A DNA stretch of 64,000 nucleotides from JAKPQE01 sp041397845 (GCA_041397845.1 JAWKVW010000002.1:124001-188000); one strand, 5' to 3'; positions 20,093 to 32,902 are shown, counted from the stretch's first letter. A program made the numbers and translations. Notes: a model not told the origin generated them from the sequence alone.

Positions 20093-20120
20093 AAAACGCC
20101 CGCCGGCTGGCGAGCGTTTT
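20093..20120. terminator. bidirectional terminator between ligA and grxD
   Basis: AAAACGC (20093-20099) pairs with GCGTTTT (20114-20120), enclosing CGCC-GGCT-GGCG. A-rich and T-rich flanks make it suitable for both strands in this convergent gap. Confidence 0.8.
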
Positions 20121-20140
20121 CCATTGGTCCGGAAGTTCGA

Positions 20141-20174
20141 TCAGGCGCCCTGATTGATTTCAGGCACGCAACGT

Positions 20175-20186
<12 letters not shown>
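20141..20186. repeat. 12-bp direct repeat at the grxD 3' end
   Basis: TCAGGCGCCCTG is found at 20141-20152 and 20175-20186. The second copy is the end of grxD read on the minus strand (Gln-Gly-Ala-stop). The first lies just beyond the gene, 34 bases away and therefore out of frame. With the nearby 17-base duplication it suggests local micro-duplication. Confidence 0.75.
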
Positions 20187-20516
<330 letters not shown>

Positions 20517-20699
20517 TCTCGTCGCTCCTTGCGGCCCGGCGTCCCTCGCCCTCGGGGCCATTCGTGAAACCCGGGGCCGGGCGTCGTCGCACCGGTTCGC
20601 GGGTGGATATCCGTTTCGGGCGCCAGCTCGGCGCCGTCAGCTAATATGGCGGACGGAACCCCGCTTTCCAGAGGGGAGCCGGCGCGATTTTGCGGGATT

Positions 20700-20936
20700 T
20701 CAGGCTTCCGGAACGCTGGTCTGCAGCGTCAGGGCATGCAGCACGCCGCCCATGTTGCCGCGCAGGGCGTCATAGACGAGCTGATGCTGCTGAACCCGGG
20801 TCTTGCCGCGGAAGGCCTCGGAGACGACGACGGCGGCGTAATGGTCGTTGTCGCCGGCGAGGTCGCGGATCTCGACATGGGCGTCGGGCAGGGCGGCCTT
20901 GATCATGGCCACGATGTCATTGGCTTCCATCGGCAT
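20700..20936 (-). CDS. bolA: BolA family protein (Grx4 partner)
   Basis: The 78-residue BolA-fold protein starts MPMEANDIVAMIKAALPDAHV. The nucleic-acid/metal-binding part is GDNDHYAAVVVSEAFRGKTR, and VQQHQLVYDALRGNMGGVLHAL carries the conserved His used to share an Fe-S cluster with CGFS glutaredoxins. The cognate grxD lies 183 bases downstream. It begins five bases after the purL stop, so it is probably co-transcribed with purL. A second ATG at 20930 is a possible start. Confidence 0.94.
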   Translation of the reverse strand: MPMEANDIVAMIKAALPDAHVEIRDLAGDNDHYAAVVVSEAFRGKTRVQQHQLVYDALRGNMGGVLHALTLQTSVPEA

Positions 20937-20941
20937 CGAGG

Positions 20942-23149
<2,208 letters not shown>

Positions 23150-23376
23150 CTGACGCTCGGCATTGTCTCTTGAAACGGAGTGGTTGGGGTCCGTTTACAC
23201 CAAAGGCACGGCAAAAGGGTGGCCGCAGGATCATCAACGGAAAGCGCGCGCCGATCGTCGCGGCGGCGGCACGGCCGGGCCGGACAAAACCCAGCGCCCG
23301 GCTTCCAAAGGACAAACGACAGGCGGCAAAGCCAGATCGTGTGCTTGCACGAAACGGTCGGTCAGGAGGCGAAGCA
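23150..23376. promoter_or_regulatory. divergent intergenic region between purL and the WD40-caspase gene
   Basis: This 227-base gap separates two divergently transcribed genes and must hold both promoters. I see no clear sigma-70 boxes, riboswitch or PurR-like palindrome. An AGGAGG ribosome site at about 23364-23369 serves the right-hand gene. Confidence 0.4.
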
Positions 23377-26305
23377 ATGGCACGGCGGAGCAGGATCGAG
23401 GCCGGACCTGGCTGAAAATCGTCGGAGTCCGGCGAAATGGTTGAGCAGCGGTGCGGCGGCCTTGCTGGCGGCGCTTGTCACGGTCGCCCCCGAGCCTTCG
23501 CTGGCCGAGCAGCCGCCGGTGCAGGTGCCGATCTGATCGAGGCCGGCATGCATATCGGCCCGGTCCGGCGCCTCAGGCTTGACGAGGATCGCTCGCTGCT
23601 TCTGACCGGCTCGAACGACAAGACGGTGCGGCTCTGGTCGCTGCCGGACAGGCGGCTGCAGCGGGTGCTGCGCGTGCCGATCGGGCCAGGCGAGGGCGGC
23701 TCGATCGTGCCGTGGCATTGTCGCCGGACGGGCGGCTTGCCGCCGCCGCCGGCTGGGACGCCTATTACGACGTCGACCAGACGAATTTCGTCTATCTGTT
23801 CAACACGGCGACGGGGATGATGGCCGGCCGCCTCGGGCCATTGCCGAACGTCATCCACGAGCTCGAGTTCAGTCCGGACGGCTATTATCTCGCCGCAGGC
23901 CTTGGCAATGACAACGGCATTCGCGTCTGGGATGTCGCCAGCCGCAACGAGACTTACGCCGACAAGGATTATGGCGGCGATGTCTGCAACATCGCGTTCG
24001 CCGATCAGCGGGCGGATGGCAACGACCTCCTATGACGGCAAGGTGCGCCTCTACAGCGCCGAGCTTGCCCTGCAGAAGACGGCCAAGCTGAAGGGCAGCG
24101 AGAACCCGGCATCGCCTTCTCGCCGAATGGCGAGGAGCAGCGATCGGCTATGTCGACACGACGGCGATCGACGTCCTTTCCGCCTCGACGCTGACGCGGG
24201 TCTCGCGGCCCGACACCAAGAAGGTCGGCGGCGGCAGCGTACCAGCGTCGCCTGGTCGCCGGACGGCAACACGCTCTTTGCCGCCGGGCGCTGGCGAGAC
24301 CAACGACCAGACGCCGATCGCCTGGTCGAAGCGCGGGCGCGGCTCGATGAAGATCGTCAGCGGCGCGTCGAGCGATCATGGACATGTTCGGCGGCCGCTT
24401 CGGCGAAGATCATCTATGCCGCCGCCGACCCGCAGATCGGCTATTTCGGGGGCGGCAAGCAGGGCATCTGGCGCGACCGGGTGACGGCCGACATCGCGCC
24501 AAGCTCGACGGCGATTTATCATCTCAGGCGACGCGGCGCGGGTCCGGTTCGGCTTCGATTTCGCCGGCGGCAGGCCCTATCTGTTCGATCTCTCGATGCT
24601 GACTTTCACAGGATCACGCAAGGCGCCGCGCGACATGCACGCGCCGGACACGACCAGGCTGAAGCTCGCGAACTGGCGCGACAGCGCCAATCATCACGCT
24701 GGCCGGCAAGACGGTGCCGATCGCCCGCTATGAATGGGCGCGCTCGGTCGCGGTGAAGCGGATGCCAGCAGCCAGTGCTTTCAGCTCCCGGATTTCGCGC
24801 TCAACAGCGCTTTCGACCGCAAGGGCGAGAAGCAGTGGTCGCGGCCCGGATGCCGGGCGCGGCCTGGGGCGTCAACATCTCGGACGACAACCGCATCGTC
24901 GTGGCGGCCTATGGCGACGGCACGATCCGCTGGCACAGGGCTGCCGACGGGCGCAGCTCCTCGCCCTCTTTGCCCATCGCGAGACGAAGGAATGGGTCGT
25001 GTGGACGCCGAAGGGCTACTACGCGACCTCGCCGGGCGGCAGCGGCTGATCGGCTGGCAGGTGAACCGGAACTGGAACGAGGCGGCGGACTTCTTCCGGC
25101 CGACCGGTTCCGCGACCAGTTCTACCGGCCCGACATCATCCAGCGCATTCGGACGGGCGACGAGGACAAGGCGGTTGCGGCGGCGAACCGAGGCGCAGCC
25201 GCAAGGGAGCGGAGGAAGACCTGAAGGAGAGAGCCTGCCGCCGGTCATCGAGATCGCCCCGGTCGAGGGCGGGACCTTCTCGGCGCCGGATCAGGTGGTG
25301 CGCTACAGCGTGCGCTCGCCGTCGGGCCAGCCGATTGCCAGCGTCGATGTGCTCATCGACGGCCGGCCGCTCGAGACGCGGGGGCTTTCGCGGGTCGACC
25401 CGCCGGCCAATGACGGGGCCGAGGCGTCCGCCGTGACGCTGCCGCAGCGCGATGTCGAGGTGGCGCTGATTGCGCGGACGTCCGGGGCGACCAGCGTTCC
25501 GGCCAAGATCGCGCTGCGCTGGGAGGGCGCTTCGGCCCGCGACATGCTGAAGCCGAAGCTCTATGCGGTGCTCGTCGGCGTCAGCAATTATGATCGCCCG
25601 GACCTGCGGCTCGGCTATGCGCATCAGGACGCGATCGATCTCGACGCGGCGCTGAAGAAGCAGACCGGCGGGCTCTATCGCGAGGTCGAGACACGGCTTC
25701 TGACAGATGCGGACGCGACGGCGGACAACATCCGCGATGCGCTCGACTGGCTGGAGCACGAAGTGACGAGCCAGGACGTCGGGCTGCTGTTCCTTGCCGG
25801 CCATGGCGTCACCGACGAGAAGCTGCGCTTCTACTACCTGCCGGTCGATGTCGACCCTGACCGGCTGCGGGCGACGGCGATTCCGGAAAGCGGCATTCGC
25901 GACGTCATCGGCGCAGTGGCGGGCAAGGTGTTGTTCCTCGTCGATGCCTGCCATTCGGCCGAGGGCCTTGGCGACCGGCGCAGCCGCGGCGGCGCGGCGG
26001 ACATCACCTCGATCGTCAACGAGTTCGCGGCGGCCGAGAACGGCATCGTGATGTTTGCTTCCTCGACCGGCCGCGAGGTCTCCGTCGAGGACAGCGCCTG
26101 GGGCAATGGCGCCTTCACCGAAGCGCTGATCGAGGGGCTTTCGGGACAGGCCGACATCACCAAGGACGGCAGCCTGACGACGGCCGAACTCGGCTTCTGG
26201 CTGTCCGAGCGGGTGAAAACGCTGACCGAGGGGCGCCAGCATCCGGTGGTGCGGCGGCCCGACATCATGCCGGACTTCCCGGTGGCGCTGGTCGAGGGCA
26301 ACTGA
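23377..26305 (+). CDS. exported WD40-repeat caspase-like protein (peptidase C14; frame errors in 5' two-thirds)
   Basis: A protein of about 975 residues. ATG 23377 sits seven bases after AGGAGG. After frame correction near 23412 and 23440 the N-terminus has a signal peptide (SSGAAALLAALVTVAPEPSL-AEQ). WD40 blades follow: LLLTGSNDKTVRLWSLPDRR (about 23590-23655), AYYDVDQTNFVYLFNTATG, LEFSPDGYYLAAGLGNDNGI-RVWD (about 23863-23937), VAWSPDGNTLFAAGR and later ISDDNRIVVAAYGDG. From about 25220 the frame is clean. It reads an Ig-like segment (PVIEIAPVEGGTFSAPDQVV) and then a caspase fold: YAVLVGVSNYDRPDLRLGYA, LLFLAGHG (His) and LFLVDACHSAEG (catalytic Cys). At least ten indels lie between 23410 and 25230; they look like sequence errors because all blades are collinear. 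Substrate and role are unknown. Confidence 0.85.
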
Positions 26306-26325
26306 CACCGGCAGCCGCCAAAGCA

Positions 26326-26359
26326 AAACCGCCCCCGACCGGAAGGTCGGAGGCGGTTT
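26326..26359. terminator. bidirectional terminator between caspase gene and tRNA-Asn
   Basis: AAACCGCC (26326-26333) pairs with GGCGGTTT (26352-26359). The inner stem is CCGACC/GGTCGG around GGAA. Flanking A and T runs allow use on both strands in this convergent position. Confidence 0.85.
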
Positions 26360-26379
26360 CCTGCCACTTTCGTGGAAAC

Positions 26380-26454
26380 TGGCTCCCCGGGCCGGATTCG
26401 AACCAGCGACCAAGCGGTTAACAGCCGCTTGCTCTACCACTGAGCTACCGGGGA
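26380..26454 (-). tRNA. tRNA-Asn (GTT)
   Basis: On the minus strand a full cloverleaf is seen. Acceptor TCCCCGG pairs with CCGGGGA, then discriminator G and an encoded CCA (26380-26382). The D arm is TAGCTCAGTGGTAGAGCA, the anticodon loop reads CTGTTAA with GTT at the centre, and the T arm is GGTTCGAATCC. Length is 75 including CCA. It stands alone between a terminator and the SixA-like gene. Confidence 0.97.
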
Positions 26455-26618
26455 TCATCCGCGTCAGCGAACGGGGTGCGTATAACAGCGCCGGGCGGCT
26501 TTGCCAAGCCCAAGATGACGGATGTGGGCAATCTCTTTTCCCGGGCGCGATTTCATCGCTCCGGGAACGGGTTGGCTGCCTCTCCCGGTCCGGCCCTTTC
26601 GGCTTTTTGGCGAGCGCG

Positions 26619-27143
26619 CTATTCGGCGTCGACGAGGTCGCGCGGGCGGATGAACTCGACGAGACGGCCGGTTTGCGGCTTCACGGCGCGCCAGTCAGAG
26701 CCGTCGAAGTCGATGACGGCGAGGGCGGCGGTCGGGAACTTGTGGTGCAGGACCGAGTAGATCGGGCTGCCGTCATTGTCGGCAAGGGTCAGCGCCAGAT
26801 CGTGGATCGCCGGATTGTGACCGATCAACATCAGCGGCGAGGGTGATTCCCGAAGGCCGGAGAGGATGTCGGCAAGGTCCGTCATCTCGAAGGTGTAGAG
26901 CGCCGGCGAAATGGCGATGCTCGTGGTGCCGGGCAGGGTCGGCAGCAGGAAAGCGAGGGTTTCGCGGGTGCGCCGCGCCGCCGAGCAGATGATATGGGCC
27001 GGCGCGAGCCCGTGTTTCTCGATCCAGGCGCCGACGAGCGGGGCGGCTTCGCGCCCGCGCGCGTTCAGCGGCCGGTCGAAATCCTCGGTGTCCGGATCGC
27101 CCCAGGACGATTTGGCGTGTCGCATCAGCATCAGGCGCAGCAT
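26619..27143 (-). CDS. SixA-like phosphohistidine/histidine phosphatase
   Basis: A 174-residue histidine-phosphatase-superfamily protein. It opens MLRLMLMRHAKSSW with the catalytic RH at residues 8-9. NARGREAAPLVGAWI, SAARRTRETLAFLLP and the second catalytic His in LMLIGHNPAIHDLAL follow. The short form and RHAKSSW sequence match the SixA branch, which can remove phosphate from phosphohistidine proteins; the substrate cannot be told. It lies 41 bases downstream of metA on the same strand. The start ATG 27143 fits the family. Confidence 0.85.
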   Translation of the reverse strand: MLRLMLMRHAKSSWGDPDTEDFDRPLNARGREAAPLVGAWIEKHGLAPAHIICSAARRTRETLAFLLPTLPGTTSIAISPALYTFEMTDLADILSGLRESPSPLMLIGHNPAIHDLALTLADNDGSPIYSVLHHKFPTAALAVIDFDGSDWRAVKPQTGRLVEFIRPRDLVDAE

Positions 27144-27184
27144 CGATTCCCCCTTCGTGCGGCCCCGCAGTGTGACTCGTCTCC

Positions 27185-28105
27185 TCAGTCCTTGCCAATG
27201 TCGGCAAGATCATATGGCGTCGACTGGTAGACCTGATTGATCCAGTTGCCAAAGAGCAGGTGGGCATGGCTGCGCCAGCGGTTTTCCGGCGTCAGGTGCG
27301 GATTGTCGTTCGGGAAGTAGTGGCGGGGCACCTGAATGTCGACGCTACCCTCGACATCGCGCCAGTATTCCTCCGACAGCGAGCTCGAATCATACTCGAT
27401 GTGGTTGAACATATAGAGCTGGCGGTGGGCCCGATCGTCGATGAGGCAAAGGCCGGCCTCGTCCGATTCCATCAGGATGTCGAGGCCATGGTCGGCGGGA
27501 ATGTCGTCGTGGCGAACCTCGGTCCAGCGCGAGACGGGGATCGAGAAATCGTCCGAGAAGCCGCGCAGATAGGGCGAGGACGGCTTCAGATTGCGATGGC
27601 GGAAGACGCCGAAGGCCTTCTTCGAGAGCGCGTGCTTCGGCACGTCGTGGAAGTGGTGCAGGGCGGCCTGGGCGCCCCAGCAGATGTTGAACGTCGAGTG
27701 GACGTTGGTCTGGGTCCAGTCGTAGATCCGGCAAAGCTCGTCCCAGTAGTCGACCTTCTCGAAATCGAGCAGCTCGACCGGCGCGCCGGTGACGATGAAG
27801 CCATCGTACTTCTCGTCGACGACCTGCTCCCAATCCCGATAGAAGGCGAGCATGTGGGCGGCCGAGGTGTTCTTCGGCGTGTGGCTGGTGATCTTGATCA
27901 GCGACAGCTCGACCTGCAGCGGCGTCGCGCCGACGAGGCGGGCGAACTGGGTCTCGGTGCGGATCTTGTTCGGCATCAGGTTGAGGAGGGCGATGCGCAG
28001 CGGACGGATGTCCTGACGGACGGCCGCCTCCTCGGTCATGATCATGACGCCCTCTTCCTCAAGGGTCGCGCGGGCGGGAAGGTTGTCCGGGATCTTGATG
28101 GGCAT
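27185..28105 (-). CDS. metA: homoserine O-acetyltransferase (MetA type)
   Basis: MetA acylates homoserine at the start of methionine synthesis in the cytoplasm. The 306-residue protein has the complete catalytic set of the family: Cys142 in FNICWGAQAAL, and His235 and Glu237 in MFNHIEY. The acyl-donor residue at position 111 is Glu (TGAPVELLDFE), which in this family predicts acetyl-CoA use rather than succinyl-CoA (E. coli has Gly). The start MPIKIPDNLPARATLEEEGV is typical. The 124-base upstream gap was searched by eye for a SAM-II type riboswitch and none was recognised. Confidence 0.94.
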   Translation of the reverse strand: MPIKIPDNLPARATLEEEGVMIMTEEAAVRQDIRPLRIALLNLMPNKIRTETQFARLVGATPLQVELSLIKITSHTPKNTSAAHMLAFYRDWEQVVDEKYDGFIVTGAPVELLDFEKVDYWDELCRIYDWTQTNVHSTFNICWGAQAALHHFHDVPKHALSKKAFGVFRHRNLKPSSPYLRGFSDDFSIPVSRWTEVRHDDIPADHGLDILMESDEAGLCLIDDRAHRQLYMFNHIEYDSSSLSEEYWRDVEGSVDIQVPRHYFPNDNPHLTPENRWRSHAHLLFGNWINQVYQSTPYDLADIGKD

Positions 28106-28229
28106 CGGTTCGGCTCCTGACGCAGAGGAACAAGGAACCGATGTTTATGCCGCATGGCGCCGGCAGGCAACAGACAGGCTGTCAGGGCGGCGCCGGCCTG
28201 TGGAATTGCAGGGGCGGGAATGTCCCGGA

Positions 28230-29090
28230 TCAGGCGCGGGCGATGGCGCGGCAGACGAGATCGACGAAGCCGGCGACATTGCGCACGGCGGCGACCTCGG
28301 ACGCCTCGATGACATAGCCATGATCGCGGGCGATGCGCTCGTAGAGCGGCATGCGGTGGTGGATGAGCTGCTCGAAGCCCCAGACGGCGAAGGCATCCGG
28401 GTTGACGTCATCGTCGCGATCGATGCCGTGCCCGGTCTTGAATGCCTGCCACCAGTCGGCGAGCAGCGCCGGCGGGTAGTACATCGGCTTTGGCGCGTTC
28501 TGGAAGCGCTTGACCAGCGTGCGGGCATGATCGGCCGAGCCGCGGATGTAGAGAATGAGGGTGTTGTCGGCGAGCGCCCTGATGACCGGATCGGCCGGGT
28601 CGTCGAGGTCGACGACCTCGCACAGCGAGCCGCCGGTGTCGCAGACGAAGTGGCGGTAGCCGTAGATGTCCTGGGCTTTGCCGATGAAGGTCGGGACGTC
28701 CCGCAGGGCGGCGATCTCGGCGGCGCGGTGGCGATCCTGCCGGCGGCGGTATTCCTCGAAGGAGAGGCCGCCGCGCTTGCGGTTGCCGGGCTTGCCGAGA
28801 TAGGTCGACAGGGGCTCGAGGTTCTCGAAGGTGATGTTCGAGCTGATGTAGATGGAATCGGAGCGTAGCAGGTCGCGCAGCAGCGGCACGCGCATCGCCT
28901 CGCGCTTGAAATTGTCGACGATGTGCTCGCCCATGTAGCGGGTGCCGATGCGGTAGTCGACCGAGTAGTGAAACCACTTGCTCCGGCGCAGCATCGAGGC
29001 AAGACGCGTCTTGCCGACCCCGGACATGCCGAAGAGTGTGACTGCCTTTTGCGGCGTATCGCGGAATTCGTCAGGCGAGGCGAAGCGCAT
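28230..29090 (-). CDS. P-loop ATP-binding protein of unknown function
   Basis: A 286-residue soluble protein with a Walker A motif GMSGVGKT at residues 21-28 preceded by a beta strand (KAVTLF). Later features are DNFKREAMRVPLLRDLLRSD, SNITFENLEPLSTYLGKPG and a possible second nucleotide-site strand, NTLILYIRGSADHARTLVKR. There is no signal peptide or membrane segment. I recognise it only as a conserved alphaproteobacterial ATPase/kinase-like protein without a known function. It is followed 28230-28106 by the metA leader; the small membrane protein at 29125-29364 lies just upstream on the same strand. Confidence 0.75.
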   Translation of the reverse strand: MRFASPDEFRDTPQKAVTLFGMSGVGKTRLASMLRRSKWFHYSVDYRIGTRYMGEHIVDNFKREAMRVPLLRDLLRSDSIYISSNITFENLEPLSTYLGKPGNRKRGGLSFEEYRRRQDRHRAAEIAALRDVPTFIGKAQDIYGYRHFVCDTGGSLCEVVDLDDPADPVIRALADNTLILYIRGSADHARTLVKRFQNAPKPMYYPPALLADWWQAFKTGHGIDRDDDVNPDAFAVWGFEQLIHHRMPLYERIARDHGYVIEASEVAAVRNVAGFVDLVCRAIARA

Positions 29091-29124
29091 GGGGGAACAC
29101 TAGCGATTCCGCGCGCCCTGCGCA

Positions 29125-29364
29125 TCAGTCGCCGCCACCATCTCCACCGCTATCTCCACCGCCACTACCGCTGTCGCTGCTCTCGCTGGCGCCGCCGGCG
29201 TCGGTGTCGTTCCTGTCGGTCCGGCGATGGTCGTCGGTGAAGGTGTCGTAAGCATAGCTGTCGGCCGGGGGCGAACCTGCCGCGCCATTGCCGTCGCGCA
29301 TGAAGCGGCGGGCGGCGAGGACAATCGCCAGGCCGACGAGGATGACGGTGAATGTGCTGCCCAT
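29125..29364 (-). CDS. small membrane protein with Gly/Asp/Ser-rich tail
   Basis: A 79-residue predicted protein: one N-terminal membrane segment (TFTVILVGLAIVLAARRFM), a charged middle rich in Asp and Arg, and a low-complexity tail of Ser, Gly and Asp (last 20 or so residues). AGGTCTCCC precedes ATG 29364. It sits between the phospholipase D lipoprotein and the P-loop ATPase on the same strand. No family recognised; it could be a membrane anchor or simply a poorly conserved small ORF. Confidence 0.55.
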   Translation of the reverse strand: MGSTFTVILVGLAIVLAARRFMRDGNGAAGSPPADSYAYDTFTDDHRRTDRNDTDAGGASESSDSGSGGGDSGGDGGGD

Positions 29365-29392
29365 GGGAGACCTCCCGGCTTTGCGCCCGGTC

Positions 29393-31582
29393 TCAGAATA
29401 GCTCGTCGACGAGAGGGATCGAGATGAAAAGGTGCAGCAGCGGCGGAATGCGGCGCGGGCCGGTCACGCGGGTTGCGCGCTGACGATATTCGGCGAGCAG
29501 GCGATCGATGCGGGCGGCAAAATCGTGACCGAGCACGGCAAAGCCGTTTTCGGTGTCGTGAATGAAGCTGCGCTTGTTGAGGTTGACCGAGCCGACGACG
29601 GCGAACCGGCCGTCGATGAGAACGATCTTGGAATGAAGGATCTTCTCGTCGGCGGTGCTCTCATAGATCTCGATCCGGTCCCAGAAAGCGTTGATGACGC
29701 CCTTGTTGACCTGGGAAAGGATGGCGCCGGCGATGTCGCCGCGAAGGTCGATGCGGGTGACGAGGCGGATGCGGACGCCGCGGTCGAGGGCGCGGGCAAA
29801 AGCGGCCTCGATGTCCGGCGTGAGATTCAGATAGGGGCTTGATATGTCGATCGTCCGGTCGGCAGCATCGATCATGCCGACAAAATAGGCCTCGAGGCTC
29901 TTGTCGTCGGCATAGGGCACCGAGGTGAAATGGCGCACGAGAGTGCGGCCGGCGAGGCTGTCGCGGCCGATGTGCCGGCGCGATTTCGTCATCAGCGCCG
30001 GCGGGCGGGTGGCGAAGCTCTCGGCGTCGCGGTTGAACAGCGTCGAGTAGTGCACCGCCATTGCCTCGGCGAAGCCGCGGCCGCGGACGCGGACGTCGAG
30101 ATCGTTGAAAAACACGAACGGGTTCAGGCCGCCATAGCCCTTGCTGTACTGGTTGAGTTCCTTCCAGCGCGACAGGTCGGGCGGCTCCTTGAACAGGAAG
30201 CCGTCGTGGATGTTGCGGCCGCCGATGATGGTGACGTTGTCGGCGGGGCGGGCCCCAAGCGTCACCAGCATCTTGACGTGATGCACCTTGTGGAGCTGCG
30301 AGAGCAGATCCTTGATCGACGAGCCTGCCGGCGCCTTCCAGCGCCACTCGTCGAGCTCGATGTTCGGATTGGCGGCGGCAAGCTTCTCGACGAGCTTGCG
30401 GTCCTTGCGCAGCAGGCTGGCGCGGGCAACGAGGATGCGCACCGGCGTGCCGGCCCGGGCGTGGTGCGCGAGCAGGCGGGCGAAGACCTGGCCGCTGAAG
30501 TCGTTCTTGATGACGAGCGAGGAGACGAGGATGGCGTCGAGCTTCGGCGCGGCCGAGAAATCGATTGGCGCGAACGGGTCCTCGGCGTCGATCATCGCAT
30601 CGGGCAGCGGCCGGCCGAGCAGCGCCGCGACCTTGGACTGGAAGGCGGCGCGGGCGTCGGGCAGGGTCTCGACGGCGCCGACCTTCTCGACGCAGCTCGT
30701 CGTCAGCTCGACATCGCGGAAAAAGAAACGCTCGATCGGCGAGAGGCTGTCGGTTCGCGGCAGGACACAGACGTCATAGCGACGATCGATGCGGGCAAGA
30801 ATGCTGTCCGGGGCGCGGCGCTTCAGGCGCACGGTGCGGCGCGCCTTTTCATCGACGAAGCCGTAGGCGAGGCGACAGCTCGTGGTCTTGTCGGCGAAGG
30901 CGAGGCGCACGGCGCCGGCAAGGCGGGCCGAATAGGGCACGGTGACGTTCAGGCGGCGGCCATTCGAGCGTCTGGCGCCAACGCCGGAGCGAACCTCGAA
31001 CGGGCCGTCGCAGGTGGCTGTCACGGCCAGTGCCCGGCGGTCCGCCTTGAACGCTGAAAGGGCGCTGGCGCCGGGCGGATGGGCGAGGGCGACGTCATGG
31101 GAGATCGCCTCGACGGCATCGATGATGAAGGGTTCTGCGAACGCGCCGTCGCCGCCGGCGGCGGCATCAAGGGCAAGGCGCTGGCGGGCGCGCCGCCATT
31201 GTCCGGTGAAGCGGCGGATGGCAACGGCGCCGAAAAACCGGTTCTCGGGCAGGCCAAGGGCGGCGGCGTCAGGTGTCGTTGCATCGGCGAGCGTCTTCTG
31301 GCGAACGAGGCGCTCGACCTCGTCGGGGCGCAGCGGCCGCGCCGGATCAGCGGGAGCCGGGGTCGCGGGCGGGCGCTCGGCGCGCAGGATGCGCTGCAGC
31401 AGCTTGCGGCGATAGGCGGCGTCGACGGGGTCGACAGTGCGGGCGGCGCCGTCGCAGCCGGCAGGCGTCATCGCGCAGGCGTCAAGGGGCGGGCGGGGCG
31501 TTGCGCAGGCGGCAAGAAGCGCGGCGATGGCAACGAGACACAGCCGCAAAAGAACCGTCGCTGGCGAAAGCCTCGTCGTCAT
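29393..31582 (-). CDS. phospholipase D-family lipoprotein
   Basis: A 729-residue predicted outer-membrane or periplasmic lipoprotein. The signal sequence ends in the lipobox LLAAC with Cys26. Residues 30-340 form an unassigned Ala/Arg-rich domain. Two HxK phospholipase D motifs follow. The first is HHVKMLVTLG (His435, Lys437) with GGRN at 454-457; the second is ILHSKIVLIDGRFAVVGSVN (His650, Lys652, Asp657, Asn667). Paired motifs in one chain indicate an active PLD fold of the cardiolipin synthase-like kind, acting on phospholipid or another phosphodiester. The substrate is not predictable. No other lipid genes are nearby. Confidence 0.85.
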   Translation of the reverse strand: MTTRLSPATVLLRLCLVAIAALLAACATPRPPLDACAMTPAGCDGAARTVDPVDAAYRRKLLQRILRAERPPATPAPADPARPLRPDEVERLVRQKTLADATTPDAAALGLPENRFFGAVAIRRFTGQWRRARQRLALDAAAGGDGAFAEPFIIDAVEAISHDVALAHPPGASALSAFKADRRALAVTATCDGPFEVRSGVGARRSNGRRLNVTVPYSARLAGAVRLAFADKTTSCRLAYGFVDEKARRTVRLKRRAPDSILARIDRRYDVCVLPRTDSLSPIERFFFRDVELTTSCVEKVGAVETLPDARAAFQSKVAALLGRPLPDAMIDAEDPFAPIDFSAAPKLDAILVSSLVIKNDFSGQVFARLLAHHARAGTPVRILVARASLLRKDRKLVEKLAAANPNIELDEWRWKAPAGSSIKDLLSQLHKVHHVKMLVTLGARPADNVTIIGGRNIHDGFLFKEPPDLSRWKELNQYSKGYGGLNPFVFFNDLDVRVRGRGFAEAMAVHYSTLFNRDAESFATRPPALMTKSRRHIGRDSLAGRTLVRHFTSVPYADDKSLEAYFVGMIDAADRTIDISSPYLNLTPDIEAAFARALDRGVRIRLVTRIDLRGDIAGAILSQVNKGVINAFWDRIEIYESTADEKILHSKIVLIDGRFAVVGSVNLNKRSFIHDTENGFAVLGHDFAARIDRLLAEYRQRATRVTGPRRIPPLLHLFISIPLVDELF

Positions 31583-31782
31583 TCACCGCCTGCTGCCGGT
31601 CCAGGCAACGCAGGGCGTCGGCGCCGGCTGAGGAAAACTCTCTATCCCACTGTCTCTACAGGATGATTCGCCATGAGTTAAGAGTCGCCAGCCAGTGCGC
31701 CGGCAAAGCGGGCCGAAAATCAGCCCTGCAGGGCAAAGTCTTTTCCAAGTGTTGCTGGAACAACACGGGCCGGCAGTGGCGA
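31583..31782. other. 200-bp gap between moxR and the PLD lipoprotein gene
   Basis: No coding region, tRNA or clear terminator is visible here. It presumably carries the promoter of the lipoprotein gene. Confidence 0.4.
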
Positions 31783-32631
<849 letters not shown>

Positions 32632-32815
32632 CGATTGCTGCTCCAGCTTCGGTTCCGGCCCGGGCAAGCTATTGCCTTGCCTGGCGGGTGACAAGCCTGT
32701 GCGCGGCGCGGCGGCGGCGGCAATTTCTGCCGGGCAAAGCGGTCGATTCCTGCCGGTCGGCGAATTTTCCCGACTGAATTTCCAAAAATCCCCTTGTTTT
32801 TCAATGTTCTTCGTC

Positions 32816-32830
32816 TGGCACGACGCTTGC
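32816..32830 (+). promoter_or_regulatory. sigma-54 (RpoN) promoter for flgE-flgK-flgL
   Basis: TGGCAC (32816-32821), GACGC, TTGC (32827-32830) matches the -24/-12 consensus, with exactly ten bases between GG and GC. Transcription would start near 32841, giving a leader of about 60 bases before the flgE ribosome site AGGAGG (32886-32891). Sigma-54 control of hook genes is known in Caulobacter and some other alphaproteobacteria. An activator site (enhancer) could not be identified. Confidence 0.8.
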
Positions 32831-32902
32831 GGAGGGTGTTCTGCCGTCGAATGCGACGCAGGTTGCTCGCGGCATGTCGATGTCTAGGAGGCAGGTAGCG
32901 TT

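Noticed and set aside
23410..25230. Programmed frameshifting in the WD40-caspase gene
   Set aside because: About ten slips without slippery heptamers, and matching slips in the neighbouring purL, point to sequence error.
28106..28229. SAM-II riboswitch upstream of metA
   Set aside because: This riboswitch is common before alphaproteobacterial metA, but its conserved core was not recognised in the leader; a covariance search would settle it.
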